The position numbers were made by a program, and so were the translations under genes. From positions 123,098,543-123,162,542 of the forward strand of contig CM043960.1 of NCBI GenBank assembly GCA_014529385.2: a DNA stretch of 64,000 nt. Reading direction: 5' to 3'. This document shows positions 41,677 to 51,115 of this stretch, piece after piece. The notes under the pieces were generated by a model. That model was not told where the DNA came from, searched no databases, and worked only from the letters and a program-made list of their open reading frames with translations. The stretch's first letter is position 1, and the number at the start of each line of letters is the position of its first letter. Origin of the DNA: Adiantum capillus-veneris (Eukaryota; Streptophyta; Polypodiopsida; Polypodiales; Pteridaceae).

Positions 41677-42480
41677 TCCCTCTACATGAAAATAACAATT
41701 AGCTAAGAGTACCATAGAATATAAAAAATTGTTAGGAGTTAAGACTTATCCTTAAACATAGGGTTATATTTTGCAATTACACGCCAGCATGTCAAATTCT
41801 TCAAAAAAACTTGAAAGGCTTATTTGCTTGTCGAATAGGAACTATGTCACTAGAGGATCAAGTATGGATATTTGCATAGCTGTAGCCTCTGGAAGATCCC
41901 TCATAAGACACCTAAAATCAAAGAAAATGCATCCCCCAATGAGGCCCTTGTAGGCGCATATACACTATATAATTAGCAAAGAGGCAACACATACCTGAGA
42001 CAGATAAAGAGCACATTATCACCAACCTTAATGTTGGGGTTTATAAGCATACTTGTGTCTTGAGGGAATATGTCACATTACACCTCATCATTTCTATACA
42101 TTGAGACATCCACAACCATTTGGCTTGTAACTTTTTCATAAAGGAGAGAGTTGGTTGATCTTAAAATTTTGGCGTGCTCTGTAAGGATAGCAATTTTTGA
42201 TATCATGTCTTGGTCTTTTTCAAGACGGCATCTCCTGTATGGCTCATGCAAAGCGTGTAACTTTCAAAAATACGGATTTAGCCTTAGCACTAAATTTAAG
42301 AAATGAAGGATGCCTTCATAAGATCTACTTTATCCCATGTCCTCTCTCTTCATGAGATTTGTGATCTTTCTCTATAATATCAATTTGGAGAATTTCTACC
42401 ATTCCGAGCAATTGTTCAATTGTAATTTGTACATTGTTTTTTTATAAGTATTTAAATTGTTGGATATGTTAAATTTAAGT
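41677..42480. other. Continuation of the sequence split by the LINE
   Basis: A minus-strand exon-like reading is seen at about 41955-41775 (GGCIFFDFRCLMRDLPEAT), possibly an upstream exon of the lysine-rich gene. The remainder is AT-rich and unassigned. Confidence 0.3.
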
Positions 42481-42493
42481 TCACCACCATGGC

Positions 42494-42934
42494 TCCATTT
42501 TTGCCTGTCAAGGCACACACGTGCACAGAACCTGAAACATGCAGCCATCGGGTGGCCGGGGGAGCGTTTCGGAGATAATTTTGCAAAACAAGGCGACGCG
42601 GGGGGCGTACAGGGTCAAAAAGGGCATGTAACGCATCGGCGGCTCCAGGATGGGTCGGACGGTGTAAAAAGAGCCCCTGTGCATCACGACGTGTAGGGAG
42701 CAATTCTGCCATTCTGCTCCTTGCACGTCGTGACGCACAGGGGCTTTTTTGCACGTCTGACCCAGCGTGGTGCCACCGATGCGTCACATGCCCTTCTGGA
42801 CCCCGTACGCCCCCCCCCCCCCCCCCCCCGTCGCTCCGTTTTGCAAAAGTATCTCCGAGATGCTCCCCTCGGACGCCCGATGGCTACATGTTCGAGGTTC
42901 TGTGCACGTGTGTGCCTCGACGGGCGAAAATGGA
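42494..42934. mobile_element. 441-bp near-perfect hairpin (foldback element or small-RNA precursor)
   Basis: Two arms of about 209 and 220 bp are inverse complements at roughly 85% by eye, around a 12-base loop (42703-42714). Paired landmarks: GGCACACACGTGCACAGAACCT with its inverse near 42898-42919; AGCCATCGGG with CCCGATGGCT; GCCCCTGTGCATCACGACGTG with CACGTCGTGACGCACAGGGGC. A 20-C run (42810-42829) in the right arm faces a shorter G-run. GTTCA (42479-42483) and TGAAC (42941-42945) extend the symmetry. There is no coding capacity. A foldback/MITE-type element or hairpin RNA source are both possible. Confidence 0.85.
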
Positions 42935-42945
42935 AATTATTGAAC

Positions 42946-43033
42946 AATATGAATAAAGAAACAAGTACTGAATGGTGACAAAAATCATTGACAAATACAT
43001 TTATTCTTTATTGATTCGAATATTACATCATGG
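42946..43033. other. Spacer
   Basis: AT-rich DNA with nothing recognised. Confidence 0.4.
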
Positions 43034-43416
43034 TCAATTAGTTTTTTGACGAATTACATCTTTGGGTAATGGGCGAACGACTGACTTGACACTAAGGGAT
43101 TTTATAGTTTCCTCTGGGTTTGTCAATCCTTGACCTAAGCTCAAGGCGCAGTGGGAGAGGACTGAGCGTGGTGTTTTCCTGTAAAGGCATACAATGCTGC
43201 CCCTCAGTCCACCAATATACATTTTTGAGCGTTTAAGGTATGAGAATCTTCAATGAGTATGCCACTTAATGCTTTACACTTTAGCAGCTCTGCATAACCA
43301 TTCTTGGAGAACTCTGTGTGAGCAACTCTAATATTCGATGGCCCGAGATGGCTCAGGTAGTGCCAAAGAGAACTATATCTACCCATGGAGACTTTGCGCC
43401 AACCTCTAGTACGCAT
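43034..43416 (-). pseudogene. Unrecognised minus-strand reading (two overlapping frames)
   Basis: Two frames overlap at 43204-43222 and could be one product with a frameshift. The first reads WRKVSMGRYSSLWHYLSHLG and ends DSHTLNAQK. The second continues YIGGLRGSIVCLYRKTPRS. No motif is recognised. It lies downstream of the 43526-44532 frame on the same strand. Confidence 0.2.
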
Positions 43417-43525
43417 TGAAAACTTATCAACATGATAAGCCGTTTACAAAGCATTTTAATTGATATTAACACTTGTAGTAAAGAATACTAGAAATTCTAC
43501 CAGGTTTAGATTTATTTACCTCAGT

Positions 43526-44532
43526 TTATTCATCCCTCTCCTCAAGCTTTTTCTTTGTAAGATCGATGCTAGATCGATCACCTCTACTAGTTGCAATCAG
43601 TGGTTTGTGTGGATGAAATACTCTCTTTGGTACACTGTCATAGAAAGAGGCACATGATTTTATTTCCACTAGTGTACTAGCTACTATTTGCACCAATTGT
43701 TGTTCGTTTTCACTAGGGAGGAAACAGAGGCTTGTTGGGAGATCTTGGTCTTCGAAATCAATTTGAAAATTGGCTTTCTCTTCCTTACCATTGGGATCCT
43801 TCATGCCCACATAGATAGCAAGCACTACAAGAGACTCATCTTCTCTAAGTCCTAATGTTTTGGCAATGTCGTCAAGGAACAGAAACTGAAGATCATCCAC
43901 CACTAGATGCAAAGTGAGAATTTGGAGGTCTGGCATCTCTTCCAACACCTCATCTCCCTCTATCGTTCGATCTTCCTCCTTAGTGGCATTGGGATCTTGC
44001 ATGAGTACGAGTGCCATAGATGCTTTGGCTTGCTCATCGATCTCTTCGATAACTTCATTTGATTCCTCCACAATGGTCATAGGAGGTCTTTGGTTGACCT
44101 TTTCCTTTGATTTTTCCTTGTCCATGCCCTCAAGCACAAGTAATGCCATAACCATGTCCCATGGAATAAATTGGGTGCCTATGCAACCCATGCCCAAATC
44201 CATGAGATCATCCTCATCCTCTATCTTGAAGTTCCGTTCCGTGAGGCCTTTAATAAACCTCAACAAGAGAAACCGGAAGTTTTTGTCAGCCGCATAGAGA
44301 TGCTTAAAGAAATCCACTGGAAATCACGCCGTGTCGGATCCCTCAAAGATTATGGCATATTCCTCCATGTGTTATGCCATGTAGTCAAGAAAGCTTCTGA
44401 ATGCCTCTGCATGACGGTTGGTAGTGGCTTGCATGTCAATTGTCCCCTCAAACACAGTGGGTAGTTCATGTGCTCGATCTACAAGCCCTACCTTTTCTAA
44501 TTGTGTGAGAAGTGCATCAGTAGACATTGCCA
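43526..44532 (-). pseudogene. Unrecognised acidic protein gene (hypothetical, two internal stops)
   Basis: From an ATG near 44532 the minus strand reads MAMSTDALLTQLEKVGLVD, then a gag-like or helical segment. Two in-frame stops fall near 44375 and 44325. A long open frame of 263 codons to 43526 follows. It is rich in Glu/Asp and Leu: FFKHLYAADKNFRFLLLRFI, LTERNFKIEDEDDLMDLGMG, and an acidic middle with repeated LVLEGMDKE / LVLMQDPN-type blocks. It ends in a Lys/Glu tail. No catalytic motif is recognised. An upstream-of-gag style transposon protein or a decayed host gene are both possible. Confidence 0.35.
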
Positions 44533-44885
44533 TGGATTCGTTCGCGAAGAAGATGCGAAGAGAGCTTAGAGCTAGAGTTTTGTAAATATGAGAAATGAAG
44601 TTTAAAAACTAGAAAGTCACTTATATACCCAAAGTCACATTTTTAAAGCACTTAAATTAATGTCAAAATAACTCAAAACTTTAATTTTAAACAAAATCAC
44701 GCGATAAAGCATTGAAGACACCAACATTGAAAACATTTGTGCTCCACAACAAATAAATTTCACGCTTCAATCGAAAACTTGAACAAGCTGAGAATAAACA
44801 AGTATGCGTAGAAACAAGATTCAAAACACCGTATGTATTAATGTGGACAAAATCCATGTCAGTTACAAACTTTTACAAAAATACA
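44533..44885. other. AT-rich unassigned stretch
   Basis: Nothing recognised. This would be the 5' flank of the preceding minus-strand frame. Confidence 0.4.
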
Positions 44886-45203
44886 TCACGGAAACGGAAC
44901 GTTCTCACACAGAAGGATCTTCTCTTTCCTGGAGAGAACAATCTTTTCATTAATTACAAAGAGATATCGTTTGGGAAAGGTATATTTGAAATTAAAATAC
45001 TCGCGAAGGTGACTAAGATGCCAGTCATTGTTCATTGTAATGTGGTGCACTGCATCGTCGTGGAGATGTATATGTAGGTCAAATGATTCTCTAGCAGCAA
45101 CCTCAGAGTCTAGTGCCTCCCATTCTCCCATCGTCAACTTCCATCTTCTATAGGGAAAGACCATCGGAAAGCTTTGATTTGCAATATGGTATCTCAACAC
45201 CAC
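44886..45203 (-). CDS. Unrecognised reading frame, possibly later exon of unknown family copy 2
   Basis: A 105-codon minus-strand frame with LTMGEWEALDSEVAARESFD and HHITMNNDWHLSHLREYF. The W-EALD motif also occurs in the unknown family at about 31518-31535 (SLDWEALDA), where it follows the second exon. The link is weak, but the strand matches copy 2 (48963 down to 48290). It is otherwise unrecognised. Confidence 0.25.
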   Translation of the reverse strand: MVLRYHIANQSFPMVFPYRRWKLTMGEWEALDSEVAARESFDLHIHLHDDAVHHITMNNDWHLSHLREYFNFKYTFPKRYLFVINEKIVLSRKEKILLCENVPFP

Positions 45204-45242
45204 CTTGTCAGCAACTACAGAGCACTTGATTCTATCTCCCTA

Positions 45243-45290
45243 GTGGTTGACCACCTTGTTTCCATGGTGGTTGACCACCTTAGTTTCCCA
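45243..45290. repeat. Duplicated palindrome GTGGTTGACCACCTT
   Basis: GTGGTTGACCACCTT occurs at about 45243 and 45270, separated by GTTTCCATG. Each copy holds the inverted pair GGTTGACC / GGTCAACC. Confidence 0.6.
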
Positions 45291-45299
45291 TCTAGCTGC

Positions 45300-46205
45300 A
45301 AGAAACCTGTTGATCACACTTCCCCCTTTGCAAGTCCACATTCTTGGTGTCATGTGAACACTTTGAAGTCAAAATATAAACACAAACACATGAAGAGACA
45401 TAAACCATGTTACCGTGGCTTTATGAGAACCATAGGTGCACTTCATTGCTGCTTGCACATCCACCTCAATTCTCCTTTTGGTTGTTGCGATCAAGGCACT
45501 GTCTGGCTTAGGCCATTCCAAACTCTCCAAAGATTGGTGAGTGTGAGGTCCCCACCCCGCCATATCAAACAGCGGATCTGATGGTGAACCTGGTGGCCAC
45601 TAGATCTATAGCGGAAGCAAACAAAGTGGTTCAGGGTTCAGCTAGCAGACGATCTCTCATCACAAAGTGAGTCGAGCTCGAGCCTACTAGCAATGAGATC
45701 TAGCTCCACCTCGCAGGGGAAGCGTACTTAAACTATATAGCGATCCTAAGACCCACCTTCCAAGAGGAGAGAAACCCCGAGTGCCTTTTTCCCCATGTTT
45801 CAGAGGCACGTACTCTTGAGATTTCACCGCTCTAGGGACAATGAGTATTACTAATATCGAATTAAACACTATGGGGACAGAGTGTTGCCGACCAATCGGG
45901 ACCACCCATCTCATAGGCATTGGCAACCTGAGCCAAGCCCCTACTTTCCACCCCTACACTCACACTTCCTTGTGTGACCTAATTACTACCACAATGGTTA
46001 TTCAACATAGACATTCCTTGATTAATTTCGAATCACATTGTTTGTTAAGACAGCCCTTCAACCAGTATTGCAAACAACACCAAGACAATATTCTAGTAAA
46101 AATTCTACTCAAACTTATTCATTCAAATTCCAATGTTCTGGAGATACAACATCCCCCCTCCAGCGAGAGTTTACTCCTCCCGTTGTCGCCTAGCTGCCCA
46201 TACAA
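45300..46205. other. Unassigned stretch
   Basis: Short chance frames only. No domain, LTR or repeat was recognised. Confidence 0.4.
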
Positions 46206-46212
46206 CTAGGTA

Positions 46213-46332
46213 TGTCCACCGCATAGAAAGCACGACATGGACACTCCCACCGCATAGAAAGCAAGACGTGGGTTCCCACCGCATAGAAATCAAGTCATGG
46301 GTATCCACCGCATAAAAAGCAAGTCGTGGATT
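46213..46332. repeat. About 30-bp minisatellite, four copies
   Basis: CCACCGCATAGAAAGCAAGA followed by CGTGGGT-type sequence repeats near 46216, 46247, 46277 and 46305. Later copies vary at the CGACATGG / AGACGTGG / AGTCATGG positions. Confidence 0.85.
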
Positions 46333-46609
46333 CAAGAGCCCTTAACGAGGAACTCTGCCCCCTGTGATCAGTAGGGGGTTCAAGACTGATTCAACATTGG
46401 AAATAAAATGAACACGTCGAGCTAAATTTTCCCTAGCAGACATTCTTTCCTATTGCAAACAGCATACCCATCAATCATTTCTTTCCTACTTTAGACTTTA
46501 ATGTACAAATGAGTTCAGTACCGAGGTTTCCGTCGGATTCCTCCAACATGTTTTGGGGATATGTTCATTCCTAACTAAACGTGTGCAATGTTAATTCAAA
46601 CGACTTGAA

Positions 46610-46764
46610 TAAAATTATGTCCTACCTCTTCCATTTTTCCGTCAATGGCCTGTGAGATGGCCGGTATTTGTTCGTCCATGGGAGCTTTTCCCTTTCCATT
46701 GACATTGCTTGTTCCCGCGTCGCGGTCGTGGGCACCACCGAAGCGAGTTCTCTTAATCGGAGCC
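46610..46764 (-). CDS. Possible retroelement gag N-terminus (MAPIKRTRFGG)
   Basis: MAPIKRTRFGGAHDRDAG opens a short frame ending in HNFIQ. A basic MAP-K-R-T-R start is common in plant gypsy gag proteins, but nothing beyond about 55 residues is recognisable and no LTR was found nearby. Confidence 0.25.
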
Positions 46765-46859
46765 ATTTTACTCACTACTTTAAATGATAAACTTGAAAAA
46801 GAGCTAAAGTCCGAGAGCATCATAACAAACCAATTGACAGATTAGATTTATTAAAGAAT

Positions 46860-47885
46860 CCTCCTTATGCAAGAGTTTAGATTTCCCCTTCGAGACCTAG
46901 CAATTTTATAGGTAGTTCTTTACTTGCCCTATGGGAACTGGCTCTAAAGTTAATCACTTGGCTTAGATGATTAAGAAATTCAGAATTTTACTAATTGATT
47001 TACAAAAGAGATGAAGTAAGCAAGTTCAATCATTTTCCTAGAGCACTTGAAGATGCAGAATTACCGTAGGTATGTGTGATAGAAAATCCTTTTTCCTAAT
47101 GGCCTAATGACGGTTTAATTTTTCATCCTTAATCACATTTTAATGTGGGATAAAATTGGGTCTAATTTAATTACAATACTATTGAATGATAAAAGAGTGA
47201 ATTCCATAAAATCTACATTATTACTAGCTGACAATTTATTAACTAAGCTGCCTAGAGAGAGAATCTTTCATAATCATGTATTAATCTCTGATTAAGGATG
47301 ATGAATGACTGCATAATTTAGCTAATTGAATGATGATTATGTAATGGAGTATAGCTATGTAAACTTAAAGAGCAGCTATTGGGAATTATAGCTAAAAGTA
47401 GGCATAATAGATGAAGAATATGAGAGAGTAATGATGAGAATAAAGAAGAGCCGTAATTTAACCATAATTACCGTGATTAGGGGCTGAGAATCCTCTAATT
47501 TTTTTGATCCAATGAATCCTCAAGATGAGAATTTCGGCAGCACCTCTCTCCTTGCTTCTCCTTCAAAAATTGTGTGCGTACCGACAGCACCTCCCCAAGG
47601 TGTGTGTGTGTATACTGGGGGTGTGTGTGAGCGCACCTTTAAATAGGCCTCCTCAAGCTGAAAATCGATCTGGGTTGCTATTTGCATCTGAGAGCCTCTC
47701 TAGTTAAGCATGGCAAGTCCAGTTGCCTATCCACCAAGTGTCCAGTTGGCTTGGTTAACTGACTCTCACACTTAGTAGCAAGCTTAGAAACTCTCCCAAG
47801 ACTCCCACAAGGCAAGAGGGCGTCCCCTAGCTGCTAAAGCTGAGCTGGAGTGGGCTGGAACCTGTTCCCACACAGCCTTGGGCCA
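46860..47885. other. AT-rich unassigned stretch
   Basis: No gene was recognised. A small GTGTGTGTG patch lies at 47598-47630. Confidence 0.4.
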
Positions 47886-47889
47886 TACC

Positions 47890-48038
47890 CAAAATGAGTC
47901 ATACGAGTCGGATTTTGATGCCGAAAATTGGTATAACAAGCTCTATCTAAGGCGTATGTGGTTTTAGGCTAAAACGGGTCAAACGAGTCGGATTTTGATG
48001 CCGAAAATTGCTATAACAAGCTCTATCTAAGGCATACT
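47890..48038. repeat. 80-bp tandem duplication
   Basis: ACGAGTCGGATTTTGATGCC and AACAAGCTCTATCTAAGGC recur with an 80-bp period (47902 and 47982). The copies differ at about five positions. Confidence 0.85.
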
Positions 48039-48293
48039 GGCCCGAGTACCTGCCATATTTAGCAGCCCTCGGAGTCCGAAAATGCATTTTTTCAAATTTG
48101 GGATACGGGTCCAGTTTTTCGAGACGGTCAAAACTAAACGGGTCGGGTGACCAAAAACTTACTATTTTTGGAAAATTTTTTTACAAAAATTATTTTAATT
48201 CACATTTCAAAGATTTAAAACATTCCAAACAACATGGCACTAACAGAATTCGGAAAACTGCTAAAAATAGTAACTTTTTCCATTATACTCATT

Positions 48294-48963
48294 TCAAGGT
48301 ACAATGGTGCTCTTTTGATCGGGGTCAGAGACCTTACAATGAGTGAACCAGAGATAGATTACCATATCCATTTTGCCTAGGTGTGACATAAGTATGATCA
48401 TAAAAAAAATGTCACGTGAGGCAAGCTCAGAGGACTGACAACTAGCATAGAGCAATTTGCCAAGCTCAGTGTGGATGGCCTCAAAAGTTCCAGTGAAGGA
48501 CTCTATTGGCTCCCACTCTATAAAATCGGATGGAAAAATATCTGTAAACATGAACAAAAAGCAACGGAAATCTTACAATCATCAAAAGCAAAACACAAGG
48601 TAGAAATACTAAATAGATAACCGAAAAACTTGCAAGAGGAGTAAAATCTACAATTTGCAAGAAACCTTGATGGAGCCACTACTGTCTCTAGCTTCAGCTG
48701 TGAAGCAACATACACATATTGCACCTTAACAAGCCTCTTGCTGTCTTGTGTTTGCTTGAACTCCATGATTTTTCCCTTACAATGGTGTGCTCGAGAAGTG
48801 CGTCTCCTTGAGACCTTGTGTGCACCTCTTGAGCTGGGCTGCATTGTCACCCACATCATTCGTTTTAACTCCATCGTCACCCAATAACTATTGTCGTCTT
48901 GTACATTGCTACATGAAATGGAGTCAATGACACTCCTAGGTCGTTGAGTACCGGATGATGCCA
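48294..48963 (-). pseudogene. Unrecognised two-exon gene family, copy 2 (minus strand)
   Basis: An ATG at 48963 opens MASSGTQRPRSVIDSISC. VQDDNSYWVTMELKRMMWVT and MQPSSRGAHKVSRRRTS follow, then HCKGKIMEFKQTQDSKRL, VKVQYVYVASQLKLET and CRFYSSC. No stop falls in this stretch, unlike copy 1. After an apparent intron with an ACAG acceptor near 48540, exon 2 reads DIFPSDFIEWEPIESFTGTF then EAIHTELGKLLYA. Colinear matches to copy 1 at 30903-31380 (MASS, HKV-R, KG-I-FK, VKVQ-VY, YS-C, IFPS, EW, GTF) show one family with a shared intron position. Function unknown; a distant BAH-like fold is conjecture. Confidence 0.55.
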
Positions 48964-48969
48964 TGGGAA

Positions 48970-49755
48970 ATAGTGGCACAACCTGCACACAAACACTTAT
49001 GATTAGACATTGCACATCCATGTTCTCAGCTGTATAAAGAGCAAGAATCTTGATGGTACACAAAGGTGAAGGATGCCACTTACTGCTATACTACTCCACC
49101 TGTTTGTTGGCTTAATGTGGAAGAAATGTTGCAAAGCTTGAGAGGGAAGTGGATCCTCTTTAGAGAGCTTAATGGAGAAGGAGCAAGAAACCTGTTGAGG
49201 AAAGAAAGAGGGATGATGTAGCACAAGGATATGCTGTAGACTTTAGCTTTAGCTAGAGGGTGTTTAGTAAGACCATGGAGTAATGGAGAACTTTAGTTTG
49301 AGGAGAATGCAGCCCTCAAGAATGCAGTAAGCTTGAGGAGGGAAAGGAGGTTCAAACTTCTTCTGCAGAGCTTTAGGAGGGAAAACTGAAAGGAAGGAAA
49401 GAGCAACAAGGTGAAGTGAAGAGAAGTGAGAGATGGTACAATAGAGAGAGGGAGGGAATGATCAACACGTTTTTGGAGGGGACCCCTTTTAGAAGAGAGG
49501 GGGGGAGAAACTGGCAGCCAATAGAAAGAGAAATGATTGTTTTTTACTCAACTATTTAGAGAAAAGTTCATTTGTTTGAATTTATAAGAGATTTTCTCTT
49601 TGTATTTTATAAAAGAGTACAAGCTTGACCACTTACTTTTAGGCCTTACCATACCCACCATTTCAGTCCACATGGCATCCACCCATTTTCCCCTTCCATA
49701 ATCTCCTTTTTAATCCCATGACAATAAAGAGGCCCCCTTAGATCACATTCCCTTC
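48970..49755. other. 5' flank of unknown family copy 2 and purine-rich DNA
   Basis: No gene is supported. GGAGGGAA/GAGAAGTGAGAG-type purine-rich sequence lies at 49300-49520. Confidence 0.4.
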
Positions 49756-49756
49756 C

Positions 49757-49757
<1 letters not shown>

Positions 49758-49810
<53 letters not shown>
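49758..49810. repeat. AG microsatellite
   Basis: A pure (AG)n run of about 50 bp. Confidence 0.95.
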
Positions 49811-49812
<2 letters not shown>

Positions 49813-49834
49813 TAGAGAAAATATGAAATGAAAT

Positions 49835-50430
49835 GTTATATTAAGATTTACGGTTAGTTTAGATTTAAAACTACATTTAAAATTAGGTTAGATTAAGATC
49901 TAAGATTAAGTTAGATTACATTTAACTTATATTTAAAATTTATGCTAATTTTAAAATTAGGTTATATTTAAGATTATGTTAAGATTTAAATTAGATTTAA
50001 GATTATGTTAGATTACATGTAGGTTTATGTTAGATTTAAGATTAGATTAGATTTAGGTTTATGCTGAGTTTAAGATTAGATTAGATTAGATGTAGATTTA
50101 TGTTAGATTTAAGATTAGAGCGAGTTTTAAGATTAACTAGATTACATTTAAGATTAGATTGGATTTAAATTTAAGTTATGTTACATTTAGATTTAGGATT
50201 AAAACTTAGCTTAGATTTAGGTTTATGTTGAGTTTAAGATTAGATTAGATTTAAGATTAAGGCAAGATTTAAGATTAGCTAGGTTAGATTTAAGATTAGA
50301 TTAGATTTAGATTTAAGTTAGATTACATTTAGGTTTATGTTAAATTTAAGATTAGATTCGATCTATGTTTACGTTGAGGTTAAATCTAGATTAGATCTAG
50401 ATTTATGTTAGATTTAGATTAGATTTTGAG
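49835..50430. repeat. Degenerate TTAGATTTAAGATTAGATTA repeat array
   Basis: About 600 bp are built from permutations of TTAGATTTA, AAGATTAGATT and TTTATGTTA. Irregular periods are near 12, 24 and 60 bp. A few units resume at 50560-50590. C is almost absent. It is not the plant telomere repeat TTTAGGG. Confidence 0.9.
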
Positions 50431-50434
50431 GGCA

Positions 50435-51010
50435 TGTCAATGGAGGCTTGCCCAAAAACCAAACACTAGGTACACAACAATATGTATATTCCCAGCAGAA
50501 TTTGACACCTATTAACTCACCCACTAACCATGTTCAATTAGCTCAGAATCACCATATGTTCAATTAGGTTAGATTTAAGATTAGATTTTGGATTTAGTTT
50601 TTATATCAAATTCTACCTTCAAGATTATGGAAAAAAATTAGAGTTAGGAGAGCGGTGATCCCTCTCTTCCTCTTTACGGATGCGACCGTAAGTTGGAAAG
50701 CTTTCAATGGCATGATAATTAGATTGGAGGCCAACATGTAATGTGCTAAGTAATCCCTTGAACAAGATCTACTATGAAGAGATGTAAAGATGGTGTGAAT
50801 TGCTACAGCTAGAGAAGAGGCAAAGGGGTTTTGTCCACTACATGCACTTCCATGTAGACGTGGGTGTGTAGATTTCTTGTACACACAAATACAAGCATTG
50901 AACAATAAAGACGAGATTATAACCAATTGGTTTGGATCTCCATGCACCTCTAGAGCGAGGTGTGTGGAGATCGGACATGACTAGAGAATGTGAGGCAGTT
51001 TACAGTGTGA
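50435..51010. other. Unassigned stretch left of the CACTA genes
   Basis: No CACTA terminus or subterminal motifs could be found here, so the left end of the downstream element is not defined. Confidence 0.4.
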
Positions 51011-51011
51011 A

Positions 51012-51014
<3 letters not shown>

Positions 51015-51050
<36 letters not shown>
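51015..51050. repeat. AG microsatellite
   Basis: A pure (AG)n run just upstream of the TNP2 start. Confidence 0.95.
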
Positions 51051-51055
<5 letters not shown>

Positions 51056-51115
51056 ACGGAGGATGTCAATAGAAGATTAAATTTATGTCCAGGTTATAAA
51101 GTTTTTACATTCATT

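Noticed and set aside
43826-43841. CACTACAAGAGACTC as the missing left terminus of the CACTA at 51-57 kb
   Set aside because: It lies inside the unknown minus-strand coding frame, lacks subterminal repeats, and would make the element 13.5 kb with unrelated genes inside. The match is probably chance.
49835-50430. Interstitial telomere repeat
   Set aside because: Units are TTAGATT and variants; the plant telomere unit TTTAGGG does not occur in series.
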